64,000 nt of DNA from Oscillospiraceae bacterium. GTDB lineage: Bacteria > Bacillota > Clostridia > Oscillospirales > Acutalibacteraceae. Both the position numbers and the translations under genes were made by a program. Shown here piece after piece: positions 16,624 to 25,095 of the stretch. The stretch is from NCBI GenBank assembly GCA_910574995.1, contig CAJTCS010000001.1, forward strand, positions 496,001 to 560,000. The letters are read 5' to 3'. The number at the start of each line of letters is the position of its first letter. The first letter of the stretch is position 1. The notes below the pieces were generated by a model. That model was not told the DNA's origin, did not search any database, and worked only from the letters and a program-made list of their open reading frames with translations.

Positions 16624-17325
16624 TTAGAACCCGTCGATCTCGTCGGGGTTGATATACCAGCGGTTCCCGATCTGCACTACCTGGAAGGTGACCTCATCCT
16701 CTTCTTTCTGGCCGAACAGCTCGATAGAAACCTTTACTTCTACCTCTTTGGCGGCTTTTACCCGGACGCCCAGCTCTTCATAATCGTCCTGTACATCCTC
16801 CAGGCTGTCCTTGTCCAGGTCCTCTGCGCCCTTGATCTTATACTTCAGGTTGTCGGAAAGGTCCAGGCCGCCCAGCATAGAGCCGAACTCGTCGTAGACC
16901 TCTTTCTGCATCATGCTGTTAAATTCTTTTTTGGACATGCCGCTTTCTTTCAGGAAGCCCTTCACCATCTCGTCTGAGATCATAGAATCCATAAGGGCTT
17001 CCATATTCCCATGCTGCAGGCCCTTAAAGAACTGGTTGATGGGGTCTTTATAGCTGCCGCCGCCCAGTACGCCAGTCAGAAGCAAGACCAACAGGATGAT
17101 GACGACGGCACCGCCCGCCACCACCGCCACGCCGATTTTTTTGAACTTTTGGCTGTGGGCGTCGGGCGCGGGGGCAGCCGGCGCGTATGCAGGCGCGGGC
17201 GGCACAGGGGAAAACTGTGCCGGCTCTTGGGGGGCAAGGGGCTGCGGGGTGCGCAAGGGCGCGCCGCACTCCTGGCAGAAAGCGGCCTCTTCCGGGTTTT
17301 GTACTCCGCATTTTCCGCAAAACAT
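16624..17325 (-). CDS. Zinc-ribbon membrane protein with extracytoplasmic domain
   Basis: The 233-residue protein opens with a zinc ribbon (CGKCGVQNPEEAAFCQECG, residues 3-21), continues through a proline/alanine-rich linker, and crosses the membrane once (about residues 66-88). It ends in an extracytoplasmic, acidic domain resembling DUF4878/DUF5105-type NTF2-like folds (LFGQKEEDEVTFQVVQIG near the end). Such zinc-ribbon plus single-pass proteins are frequent in Clostridia and are of unknown function. It lies 38 bp downstream of another zinc-ribbon gene and shares its promoter. Confidence 0.8.
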   Translation of the reverse strand: MFCGKCGVQNPEEAAFCQECGAPLRTPQPLAPQEPAQFSPVPPAPAYAPAAPAPDAHSQKFKKIGVAVVAGGAVVIILLVLLLTGVLGGGSYKDPINQFFKGLQHGNMEALMDSMISDEMVKGFLKESGMSKKEFNSMMQKEVYDEFGSMLGGLDLSDNLKYKIKGAEDLDKDSLEDVQDDYEELGVRVKAAKEVEVKVSIELFGQKEEDEVTFQVVQIGNRWYINPDEIDGF

Positions 17326-17363
17326 GTACTACTCCTCCATTTTCCTTAGTTTGCCGGCCGCCG

Positions 17364-17978
17364 TTAAGGCTGTTCTTCTGGCGCGGGCATGGCCGGAGCG
17401 CCTGGCTGTGTTGGCTCGGCTGGCTGGGGCGGGGCATAGGGCACAGGCGGAGGCGCCTGGGGGGGCTGCCCAGCCGGGACGAAGGGGGGCGGGGCCTGTA
17501 CGGGGGGGATATCCATGTTCATGCCGCAGTTGCTGCAAAAACGGTTGTCCGCGCTTACCTGGGCCCCACAAGCCGGGCATATCCGGAAGCCAGCCTGTTG
17601 TACGACAGGGGCCGGGGCGGGCTGTTGGGGCATCCGGGCGCCACAGGAATTGCAGAAAGCCGCCTGGGCGGGCACGCCCGCGCCGCAGGCAGGGCAGATG
17701 GCCAGCCCCTTGATCTGGTTGATTTCCCGCTGGTACTGCTCAATCTCCCCGTACAGCCGGGCGATCTCTTCCAGCTTTTCCCGCTCTTCGGCGGCGGGGT
17801 CTTGGAGATGGCGCTGGTAATAGGCCTGGCCAATGGCCTGGAACAGCTGGGCAACGCGCCTTTCCCGTTCGGAAACGGCCCCGTTTAGGCGGCTGGTGTC
17901 CGCGATATTCTTTGTCTGCTGGGCCACGCCCTGGCCCATGTTGGAGAGCTTCCTACCAAGGTCTTCAAAAAATGGCAT
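17364..17978 (-). CDS. Double zinc-ribbon protein with coiled-coil N-terminus
   Basis: The 204-residue protein has an alpha-helical, probably coiled-coil N-terminus (about residues 1-85), two zinc ribbons (CPACGAGVPAQAAFCNSCG and CPACGAQVSADNRFCSNCG) and a proline-rich tail. ATG 17978 lies 8 nt after GGGAGGAA; an ATG two codons upstream is too close to that site. It is the first gene of a two-gene unit with the membrane zinc-ribbon protein, behind a good promoter. No enzyme motif is visible; the layout suggests a scaffold or adaptor. Confidence 0.8.
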   Translation of the reverse strand: MPFFEDLGRKLSNMGQGVAQQTKNIADTSRLNGAVSERERRVAQLFQAIGQAYYQRHLQDPAAEEREKLEEIARLYGEIEQYQREINQIKGLAICPACGAGVPAQAAFCNSCGARMPQQPAPAPVVQQAGFRICPACGAQVSADNRFCSNCGMNMDIPPVQAPPPFVPAGQPPQAPPPVPYAPPQPAEPTQPGAPAMPAPEEQP

Positions 17979-18041
17979 TGTCATTTCCTCCCGTGTATTC
18001 GTTTGGGGCGGGCTGCCCCTCCCCAAGAATGTTCATATAAA

Positions 18042-18070
18042 ATTATACGGTTTTCTTCCCTGTTTTGCAA
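18042..18070 (-). promoter_or_regulatory. Sigma-A promoter of the zinc-ribbon pair
   Basis: On the minus strand TTGCAA (18070-18065) and TATAAT (18047-18042) are 17 bp apart, about 65 bp before ATG 17978. Confidence 0.75.
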
Positions 18071-18127
18071 GGGCTTTCCGGTTTCAAAACCGCCGTTTTT
18101 TGGCAAATTACCTGAAAAAACGGCTTT

Positions 18128-18973
18128 TCATACCCCAGAGTACGCCGCGAAGCCCCCGTCGATGGGCAGCACTACCCCCGTGATGGCGCCGGCGGCCCGC
18201 TGGTCGCACAGGAAGAACACGCCGCCCAAAAGCTCCCGGCTTTCCAAAAAGCGCCCCATGGGTGTGCCCGCCAGGATTTTATGGGCCCGGGGCGTGGGGG
18301 ACCCGTCCTCGTGGAACAGCAGCGCCCGGTTCTGGTTAGACACCAGGAAGCCCGGCGCGATAGCGTTGCACCGCACCCCTGTGCCGGCAAAGTGGGCGGC
18401 CAGCCATTGGGTGAAATTGGACACGGCGGCCTTTGCGGCCGAATATGCCGGTATCTTGGTCAAGGGGACATAGGCGTTCATGGAAGAGATGTTCAGCACG
18501 CAGCCCGCGCCCCGTTCCACCATGTCTTTGGCAAAAACCTGGGTGGGCAGAAGGGTGCCCTGGAAATTCAGCTTAAAGACAAGGTCCACGCCGTCCGCGT
18601 CCAGGCCGAAAAACGTCTTCTGCCCTTCCTTTGCCTCATGGTGGTATTCGTTGTCTGTGGTGGCCCGGGGGTTGTTCCCGCCCGCCCCGTTCACTAAAAT
18701 GTCGCAGGGGCCCAGGTCGGCCACCACCTGCCGGCGCACCCCCTCCAGGCACTGGGGGTCCAGCACGTCGGCCCGGTACCCCTGGCAGGAAAAGCCCGCC
18801 TCCCGGCACTCTTTTGCCAGGGCCTCCACCGCTTCTTGGTTCAGGTCCAGCGCGGCCACCTTGGCCCCCGCCTGCGCAAAGGCCCGGGCCATGTCCGAGC
18901 ACAGCACGCCCCCCGCCCCGGTGACCACCGCCACTTTCCCGCTGAAATCCGCCTGGTATGGCAATCTTTCCAT
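18128..18973 (-). CDS. SDR-family oxidoreductase, probable D-mannonate oxidoreductase
   Basis: The 281-residue short-chain dehydrogenase has the N-terminal nucleotide-binding motif VTGAGGVLCSDMA (a GGVL variant typical of mannonate/fructuronate reductases), LVNGAGGNNP, and the catalytic NISSMNAY...YSAAK tetrad. It lies downstream of uxuA in a two-gene minus-strand operon. The most economical role is interconversion of D-fructuronate and D-mannonate with NAD(H), next to mannonate dehydratase in hexuronate breakdown. No other hexuronate genes are in the window. The assignment rests on the uxuA linkage. Confidence 0.85.
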   Translation of the reverse strand: MERLPYQADFSGKVAVVTGAGGVLCSDMARAFAQAGAKVAALDLNQEAVEALAKECREAGFSCQGYRADVLDPQCLEGVRRQVVADLGPCDILVNGAGGNNPRATTDNEYHHEAKEGQKTFFGLDADGVDLVFKLNFQGTLLPTQVFAKDMVERGAGCVLNISSMNAYVPLTKIPAYSAAKAAVSNFTQWLAAHFAGTGVRCNAIAPGFLVSNQNRALLFHEDGSPTPRAHKILAGTPMGRFLESRELLGGVFFLCDQRAAGAITGVVLPIDGGFAAYSGV

Positions 18974-19016
18974 CTCAAAACCCTCCCTTTCTGGCGGGAC
19001 CCTGTCCCGCGCCCTG

Positions 19017-19051
19017 CTTAAGGGGCTTTTTTCGGGGGAAAGCCCCTTAAG
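19017..19051. repeat. Intercistronic hairpin between uxuA and the SDR gene
   Basis: CTTAAGGGGCTTT and AAAGCCCCTTAAG form a perfect 13-bp stem. The same hairpin occurs at 28748-28781 between two other operon genes, so it appears to be a repeated mRNA-processing or stability element. Confidence 0.7.
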
Positions 19052-19151
19052 GATCTTTCAAAACCTCTTGTTTTCCCAAATTCCCACCGCTTTTAAAAGC
19101 GCCGGAAGCCGGCGGGCCGTCGCCCGGGCCCAGGGCGGGAAGCCCTGGGGG

Positions 19152-20228
19152 TCAGCGCGCCCGCCCCGGGGAAAGGCGCTCCAGCGTATCCCAGACGCCT
19201 AACAGGTACATGACGCCCAGGGCCCGGTCGTAAAGGCCATAGCCTGGGCGGCACTGCTCGCCCCAGATGTGCCTGCCGTGGTCGGGGCGGATATAGCCCT
19301 GATAACCGCAGTCATGGTACGCCCGCATGATCTCCAAAATGCCCACGTCCCCGTCGCAGTCCCGGTGGGAAGCCTCGGTAAAGTCGCCGTTTTCAAAATG
19401 CTTCACGTTGCGCACATGGGCAAAAGCGATGCGGCCGCAGTAGGTGCGGATGATATCCGGCACGTCGTTTTTGGGGTTTGCCCCCAACGAGCCCGAGCAC
19501 AGGCACAGGCAGTTATAGGGGTCGTCCACCATTCCCAGGAATTTCCCGATGGATTCCTTGTCCACCAGCAGCCGGGGCAGGCCGAAAATATCCCAGGGCG
19601 GGTCGTCCTGGTGGATGGCCATTTTAATGCCGGTCTCGTGGCAGGTGGGCATAATCGCCTCTAGGAAATACCGCAGGTTTTCCCACAGCTTTTCCTTGGT
19701 GACCGGGCGGTAAGCCTCGAAAAGGGCGTCCAGCTTTGCCATGCGTTCCGGCTCCCAGCCGGGGAAGGTCATGCCGTGCAGGTTGTCCAGGATGTACTGT
19801 GCCATCCCCTTATAGTCCTGTTGGATTTTATCCTTTTCATAATACAGCGCCGTCGAGCCGTCCCCCATGGGGTGGAACAGGTCGGTGCGGGTCCAGTCGA
19901 AGACCGGCATAAAATTGTAGGTGACCACCTTTACGCCGAACTTCGACAGGTTGCGCAGGGTCTGCTTATAGTTTTCTATGTACTGGTCCCGGGTGGGAAG
20001 GCCGGTTTTGATATCGTCATGGACGTTCACGCTTTCCACTACGTCCATGTGGAAGCCGTGGCCTTCTATCTGGCGGCGGGCCTCTTCGATCTCCTCCACC
20101 TGCCAGACTTCCCCGGCCGCCTTATCGTGCAGCGCCCATACCAGGCCCGTCACGCCGGGTATCTGTTTGATCTGTTCTTGGGTGATGCTGTCGTTGCCTT
20201 CGCCGTACCAGCGGAATGTCATTTCCAT
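19152..20228 (-). CDS. uxuA: Mannonate dehydratase UxuA
   Basis: UxuA removes water from D-mannonate to give 2-keto-3-deoxygluconate in hexuronate catabolism. The 358 residues match the family. They include MTFRWYGEGND at the start, the metal-binding KMAIHQDDPPW (His and Asp), CLCLCSGSLG, and the C-terminal signature FTEASHRDCDGDVG with IRPDHGRHIWGE. ATG 20228 lies behind GGAGGATC. It is the promoter-proximal gene, followed after a structured spacer by the SDR oxidoreductase. Confidence 0.96.
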   Translation of the reverse strand: MEMTFRWYGEGNDSITQEQIKQIPGVTGLVWALHDKAAGEVWQVEEIEEARRQIEGHGFHMDVVESVNVHDDIKTGLPTRDQYIENYKQTLRNLSKFGVKVVTYNFMPVFDWTRTDLFHPMGDGSTALYYEKDKIQQDYKGMAQYILDNLHGMTFPGWEPERMAKLDALFEAYRPVTKEKLWENLRYFLEAIMPTCHETGIKMAIHQDDPPWDIFGLPRLLVDKESIGKFLGMVDDPYNCLCLCSGSLGANPKNDVPDIIRTYCGRIAFAHVRNVKHFENGDFTEASHRDCDGDVGILEIMRAYHDCGYQGYIRPDHGRHIWGEQCRPGYGLYDRALGVMYLLGVWDTLERLSPGRAR

Positions 20229-20284
20229 AAAAAAAGATCCTCCCTTTTTGCGCCGTTGGGGTTTGAAACAGGCTTTATGATATA

Positions 20285-20313
20285 ACTATACCATGCCTGG
20301 GGGACGATGTACA
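20285..20313 (-). promoter_or_regulatory. Promoter of the uxuA operon
   Basis: On the minus strand TGTACA (20313-20308) and TATAGT (20290-20285) are 17 bp apart. The -10 region overlaps an AT-rich near-palindrome (TATAGTTATATCATA) that could be an operator. Confidence 0.55.
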
Positions 20314-20383
20314 GGGGGCCAAGGCGTTTTTCTTTACTAGATTCGGCGCGGAAGGGAGGCGCCGCTTCCGGCGCGGGGCGCAC

Positions 20384-20412
20384 TTGACATTTACCGCAGT
20401 TGCGGCTACAAT
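20384..20412 (+). promoter_or_regulatory. Sigma-A promoter of the TPM-domain gene
   Basis: TTGACA and TACAAT are separated by exactly 17 bp, about 40 bp before the start codon at 20451. Confidence 0.8.
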
Positions 20413-20450
20413 AGTTTGGGTATTTATCTGCTTTGAGAGGGTGACGGGAT

Positions 20451-21320
20451 GTGAGGGGTATTCCCCGGCGTATGCCGGCGTTTTTTGCAATCGCTTTGTT
20501 TTCCCTGTTTTTTTTGTGGCTGCCTGCTGGGGCCGCCGGGCTGCCCCAGCCTGGCGGGGAGTTCTATATAAACGATGGGGCCGCCCTTCTCAGCCAAGGG
20601 ACAAAGGAGGATATCCTGGCCAAGAACCAGGAATTATATAATACATATGGCGTGCAGCTGGTCGTTTATACGGTGGATGCCCTGCCTGCGGAGGGCTATG
20701 CCGGGCGGGTGGCCTATCTGCGGTCTTTGCTGGACAGCTGGCAGGTGGGCGGCCCCCAGGGCAACGGGATGATATTGGCGCTGTCTGTGGGGGACGGGGA
20801 CTATTTGGCTGTGTCTGGCCAGGGGCTGCGCGCCCAGCTGACCAGCGAAAACCTGAAATCCCTTCTGGATACCCATCTGGAGGCCGACTTCAGCGCCGGC
20901 TCTTATGACGCGGGCGTGGCTAAGTTCTTTTCGGCCTGCGCCGCCCAGGTAGAGGCTTTCTGCGCCCAGAACCCCGCGCTGTTTTCAGGCCCCCCACAGG
21001 GCGTGCAGCCGGAAAGCAGCGGGGCTTCGGCTGTCCGGCTTGGCCAGGAGGAGGGCGCGGGCCTGGGGGCCTTGGTGTGGGTGCTTATTGGCGCGGGGGC
21101 TGTGGTGGTGGTGTGCGTGCTGCTGTTCTTCCGGGCCGGGCAGGCCAGGCGGCGGCGTTCCCGCCGCACGGTGCACGGCGGACGCGCGCGCTTGCTGCAT
21201 CCGTCCAACGCCTCGCCGGTGATACGCAACGAAACCCGGCCGACGGTACAGGTCAAGCGTTCCAGCCAACAGGCGGGGACGTACCGTTCTTCCGCCAGGG
21301 GGCGGGGGGACCGGCTTTAG
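20451..21320 (+). CDS. TPM-domain (YgcG-like) membrane protein
   Basis: The 289-residue protein has a signal sequence (about residues 8-29), an extracytoplasmic TPM domain (FYINDGAALLSQGTKEDILAKN through the LAVSGQGLR block), one transmembrane helix (about residues 203-224) and a very basic cytoplasmic tail with RRRRSRR. TPM-domain proteins (TLP18.3, Psb32, MOLO-1) occur in membrane repair and assembly; bacterial members are of unknown function. The start is GTG 20451; ATG 20472 is an alternative that would still leave a signal peptide. It has its own promoter and precedes the MBOAT gene by about 90 bp. Confidence 0.87.
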   Translation: MRGIPRRMPAFFAIALFSLFFLWLPAGAAGLPQPGGEFYINDGAALLSQGTKEDILAKNQELYNTYGVQLVVYTVDALPAEGYAGRVAYLRSLLDSWQVGGPQGNGMILALSVGDGDYLAVSGQGLRAQLTSENLKSLLDTHLEADFSAGSYDAGVAKFFSACAAQVEAFCAQNPALFSGPPQGVQPESSGASAVRLGQEEGAGLGALVWVLIGAGAVVVVCVLLFFRAGQARRRRSRRTVHGGRARLLHPSNASPVIRNETRPTVQVKRSSQQAGTYRSSARGRGDRL

Positions 21321-21407
21321 GCGGCCGCAAGAGGCCGCTGGATTTTAAAGAATGAAGGGAAGGGGCGGCCAGCCCGGGAAGAAGGGGCGGCCGTATGGCA
21401 AGCTGAA

Positions 21408-22829
21408 ATGGTATTTGCAGATCTGTTTTTTATATACGTCTTTTTGCCCCTGTGCCTGATAAGCTATATGCTGGCCCGCAGCCTTACCGCCAAAAATGTG
21501 GTATTGGTGGTGTTTTCCCTGGTTTTCTACGCCTGGGGCGAGCCCTTATGGATTTTTTTGCTGCTGTTCAGCTCTTTTTTAAACTGGGGCGTCGGGCTGC
21601 TCATCGAAAAGGGCCGGGGTACGGGCCAGGCGAAGGCCGCCCTGGCCGCGGGCATCCTTATCGATATCGCCCTGCTTATCGTGTTCAAATACAGCGGGTT
21701 CATTGTGGAGAACATAAACGCGGCTTCGGGTCTGGCGCTGCCGGTGCCCCAGCTGCGGCTGCCCATTGGCATCAGCTTTTATACCTTCCAGGCGGTGTCG
21801 TATGTGTTAGACTGCTATTGGGAGAACGTAACGCCCCAGCGGCGGTACGGCCGGTTTTTGCTGTACCTCTCCTTGTTCCCCCAGCTGATTGCCGGGCCCA
21901 TTGTGCGGTACAGCGTGGTAGAAGAGGAGATTGACAACCGTACGGTCACGGTCAACGACCTGTGCGAGGGGGCCCTGCGGGCCATTGTGGGGCTGGCGAA
22001 AAAGGTCATTTTGGCCAACAACCTGTGGGTCATTGTAGACGCTTTTTTCGGGAAGGATATCACGGGGCTTTCGGTGCTGGGCACCTGGTACACCGTGATT
22101 GCGTATTCGTTATATGTATATTTCGATTTCAGCGGGTATTCCGACATTGCCATCGGCCTGGGGCGCATGTTCGGCTTCCACTTCGACGAGAATTTCCGGC
22201 ACCCCTTTGTGTGTAAGACCATTGCCGAGTTCTGGCAGCGGTGGCATATTTCCCTGGGTTCCTTCTTCCGGGACTATCTGCTGTATGTGCCCATTTTCGG
22301 CAAGAACCGCAAGTATGTCAGCCTGTTTTTGGTGTGGTTTTCCACGGGGCTGTGGCACGGCGCGGCCTGGAACTACATCATTTGGGGCCTGTATTTTGGA
22401 TGCTTCATCTTTTTCGAGCAGAAATTGGGCAAGAAGCGCATCAAAAAATGGCCGGTGTGGTGGAAGCATATTTACAGCAAGCTGGTAATCATCATCGGCT
22501 TCGGCATCTTCTATTTCGAGGACCTGGGACAACTGGGGCAGTTTTTCCTGCATATTTCCGGCGCAGCCGTGTTCACCAATGGCGCGCCCTTCTTCGACCC
22601 GGTTACATGGGCTTCGTTCCTGAACAATATGTTCCTGGTAGGCGTCTCGATTTTGTGCAGCCTGCCCCTGCTGCCAAAACTGAAAAGCTTTTTTCTGGAA
22701 AGCCCCCAGGATGGCCTCTATACGGTGGGGCGCGTGGGCTCGGTGGTGGCATGCCTGGGCATGCTGGCAGTTGCCAGCATATTGTTGGTAGATTCTACCA
22801 ACAATGTATTCCTATATTGGCGCTTTTAA
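21408..22829 (+). CDS. MBOAT family O-acyltransferase (AlgI/DltB-like), copy 1
   Basis: The 473-residue polytopic membrane protein of the AlgI/DltB branch has the LPIGISFYTFQAVSY and FPQLIAGPIVRYS motifs, the WQRWHISLGSFFRDYL motif, and the invariant catalytic histidine in GLWHGAAWNYI (about residue 316). These enzymes move an acyl group from a cytoplasmic carrier protein across the membrane onto a surface glycan. The upstream ribosome site is weak (AAGCTGAA). It is the first gene of a four-gene set: MBOAT, DHHW protein, FkbH-like protein, acyl carrier protein. The donor would be whatever FkbH loads on the carrier. Confidence 0.94.
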   Translation: MVFADLFFIYVFLPLCLISYMLARSLTAKNVVLVVFSLVFYAWGEPLWIFLLLFSSFLNWGVGLLIEKGRGTGQAKAALAAGILIDIALLIVFKYSGFIVENINAASGLALPVPQLRLPIGISFYTFQAVSYVLDCYWENVTPQRRYGRFLLYLSLFPQLIAGPIVRYSVVEEEIDNRTVTVNDLCEGALRAIVGLAKKVILANNLWVIVDAFFGKDITGLSVLGTWYTVIAYSLYVYFDFSGYSDIAIGLGRMFGFHFDENFRHPFVCKTIAEFWQRWHISLGSFFRDYLLYVPIFGKNRKYVSLFLVWFSTGLWHGAAWNYIIWGLYFGCFIFFEQKLGKKRIKKWPVWWKHIYSKLVIIIGFGIFYFEDLGQLGQFFLHISGAAVFTNGAPFFDPVTWASFLNNMFLVGVSILCSLPLLPKLKSFFLESPQDGLYTVGRVGSVVACLGMLAVASILLVDSTNNVFLYWRF

Positions 22830-22844
22830 AAGGAGGGGAAAGGC

Positions 22845-25031
22845 ATGGATGAAAAGGGACGGCAAACAGAGCCCCAGGAGGGCTTTTTCCGGGACGAGCG
22901 GTTGTTCCCCCGGGATCGGAGGATAGGCCCCCGCCACGCGGTCCCTGGCGTCCGGGAAGGGATGACAGGCCGGATACCCTTGCACGAGGAACCAGCCGCG
23001 TATACAAGCAGCACCCGGCAGCGGGCGTATGAAGCCCCAAGCGGCCAGGCGGAAGCGAGCTATAGGGAGGGACGGCCTTCCCGGGACGAGAGGCTGTTCC
23101 CCCGGGAGAGGCAGGCTGGAGCGGCTGCGTATACCGCCCAAACCACAAGCAGCACCCGGCAGCGGGCGTATGAAGACCCAAGCGGCCGGGCGGAGGCGGG
23201 CTATGGAGGGGGACCGCCTTCCCGGGACGAGAGGCTGTTCCCCCGGGAGAGGCAGGCTGGAGCGGCTGCGTATACCGCCCAAACCACAAGCAGCACCCGG
23301 CAGCGGGCGTATGAAGACCCAAGCGGCCGGGCGGAGGCGGGCTATGGAGGGGGACCGCCTTTCCGGGACGAGCGGCTGTTCCCCCGGGAGAGGCAGGCTG
23401 GAGCGGCTGCGCATATTGCCCAGGCAAGAAGGGACATGGGGCAGGACGTATATCCGCAAGAGGATTTCTATCAGGACGGCCTGCAGGCCCTGTATGAGGA
23501 GGAAGCGCCCCGGGCCCCGCAGCCCCAGGCCCGCAGCGCACGCCGGGACCGGGCCCAGCAAAAGGCGGACCGCCGGGCGGGGCTGGAGAAGCGGATGGCT
23601 TCCCTGTCTACGCTTATCCTGGGGCTGGCTTTCCTGGGCGTATGCGTGCTGATGGTGGCGCTGCCCCGTTCTACCGTGTCCTTCATTGAGAAACGGGAGC
23701 TGGCCACCTTCCCGGAATTTTCCTTAGAAAGCTATTTTGCCGGGGAGTACACGGCGGGGATCGCGAATTTTTATGACGACACGGTGCCCATGCGGGACAG
23801 CCTGAAAAACATAGGGAACAACTTCAAGGGCCTGTTCGGCCTGCCCAAGTCGGAGGATTCGGTGGAATTTGTGGGCAACGTAAACAAGGTGAACCCCAAC
23901 GGGGGGGACGCCAGCGCTCCTCCGGCGGACAGCAGCCAGGCAGGCGCGCCGGCCTCTTCCCAAGGGGCCCAGCCGCCGGCCGGCGGGGACAGCCAGCAGC
24001 TTGCCGCGGCGGCGGAGGCCCTGAGCGGGGCGGCGGGGCGGTATATGGACGGCGAAGCCCCGGCTGCCAACCCCTTCGTACAGGAGGAGGCCGACGGGGA
24101 CTTGACGGAGAACGGGCTGATCGTGCTGAAGCAGGACGGCCATTTCCGGGCGCTGGAGCTGTTTGGCGGGGGCAGCGGGGACAGCTATGCCCAAAGCCTG
24201 AACGAGCTGCATAGCCAGCTGGGGGACGGGGTGCAGATCTGGTCTATGCCGGCGCCCTTAGCCTGCGAGTTCTACACCCCCAGCAATTTCCAAGAGTTTA
24301 CCACCAGCCAGTCCGATTGCTTTGACAAGGTGGCTGCCAAGCTGGACGCGGGCATCCATTCCATCAACATCTGCGGCGTTTTGTCCCAGCATGTCACCGA
24401 GCCCATCTATTGCCGCACCGACCACCACTGGCAGCCCCTGGGCGCTTATTATGCTGCGAAGGCCTTTGCCGAGATGGCGGGTGTGCCCTTCAGCGATATC
24501 AGTACCTATACCCCTGGCAAGGTGGAGGGTTTTGTGGGCAGTATGTACGGCTTTACGGGTTCTTCAGACATCTTGAACGACCCGGAGGATTTCACCTATT
24601 ACACCCCCAGCGCCCCTTATACCAGCGTATACTATGACACGTATTTTGATTTCCAATGGGATGATGACGACCTGTTTTCCGGCGCGTCGGGTTCGGACGC
24701 CTATATGATCTACCTGGGGGGCGACGAGTATGTCATCAAGACCGACACCCAGGTGGACAACGGCCGGAAGCTTTTAATTGTAAAGGACAGCTATGGCAAT
24801 GCCACGGTCCCCTTCTTCACCGGCTCTTTCCAGCAGATATACGTGCTGGACATGCGCTATTTCCAGCGCAACCTGGTCAGCTTTATCCGGGACATGGGCA
24901 TTACCGACGTGCTGTTTACCATGAGCTCTTACTCTTTGGTTGGGGACGCGGCGGACAACCTGTCGAACCTGATCAGCCAGAACGCCGGGGAGGTCATTAC
25001 AGACAACCAGCCGGCAGGGGGAAGCGAGTGA
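22845..25031 (+). CDS. DHHW (AlgX/DltD-like SGNH-fold) surface protein with N-terminal tandem repeats
   Basis: The 728-residue protein has three parts. Residues 1 to about 245 are cytoplasmic, charged and repetitive: the phrase RDERLFPRER recurs at residues 16, 80, 127 and 174, and three 47-residue units are nearly identical. One transmembrane helix follows (about residues 255-276). The extracytoplasmic part has a low-complexity Ala/Gly/Pro linker, then the DHHW domain with the acetyltransferase-like CRTDHHWQPLG motif (about residue 524) and LIVKDSYGNA. DHHW/AlgX/DltD proteins partner MBOAT transporters in acylating glycans. It lies 15 bp after the MBOAT gene. The repetitive cytoplasmic tail is unusual for the family. 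Confidence 0.88.
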   Translation: MDEKGRQTEPQEGFFRDERLFPRDRRIGPRHAVPGVREGMTGRIPLHEEPAAYTSSTRQRAYEAPSGQAEASYREGRPSRDERLFPRERQAGAAAYTAQTTSSTRQRAYEDPSGRAEAGYGGGPPSRDERLFPRERQAGAAAYTAQTTSSTRQRAYEDPSGRAEAGYGGGPPFRDERLFPRERQAGAAAHIAQARRDMGQDVYPQEDFYQDGLQALYEEEAPRAPQPQARSARRDRAQQKADRRAGLEKRMASLSTLILGLAFLGVCVLMVALPRSTVSFIEKRELATFPEFSLESYFAGEYTAGIANFYDDTVPMRDSLKNIGNNFKGLFGLPKSEDSVEFVGNVNKVNPNGGDASAPPADSSQAGAPASSQGAQPPAGGDSQQLAAAAEALSGAAGRYMDGEAPAANPFVQEEADGDLTENGLIVLKQDGHFRALELFGGGSGDSYAQSLNELHSQLGDGVQIWSMPAPLACEFYTPSNFQEFTTSQSDCFDKVAAKLDAGIHSINICGVLSQHVTEPIYCRTDHHWQPLGAYYAAKAFAEMAGVPFSDISTYTPGKVEGFVGSMYGFTGSSDILNDPEDFTYYTPSAPYTSVYYDTYFDFQWDDDDLFSGASGSDAYMIYLGGDEYVIKTDTQVDNGRKLLIVKDSYGNATVPFFTGSFQQIYVLDMRYFQRNLVSFIRDMGITDVLFTMSSYSLVGDAADNLSNLISQNAGEVITDNQPAGGSE
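23006..23424 (+). repeat. In-frame 141-bp tandem repeat (three copies) in the DHHW gene
   Basis: Copies begin at 23006, 23147 and 23288, each 141 bp (47 codons). The second and third differ at only a few bases; the first is more diverged and the last is incomplete. A degenerate fourth unit precedes them. The near identity implies recent duplication and probable copy-number variation between strains. Confidence 0.95.
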
Positions 25032-25095
25032 TCTTATAAGGCCCTTTGGCCTTTGGCAAGGCCCGGGGCAGAGCCTGGGCGGAAAGGAGCGCGTT

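Noticed and set aside
22795-23561. Several long antisense and alternate-frame ORFs over the DHHW gene 5' end
   Set aside because: They arise because the 141-bp repeat is open in several frames. The DHHW frame alone joins to a membrane helix and a known domain.
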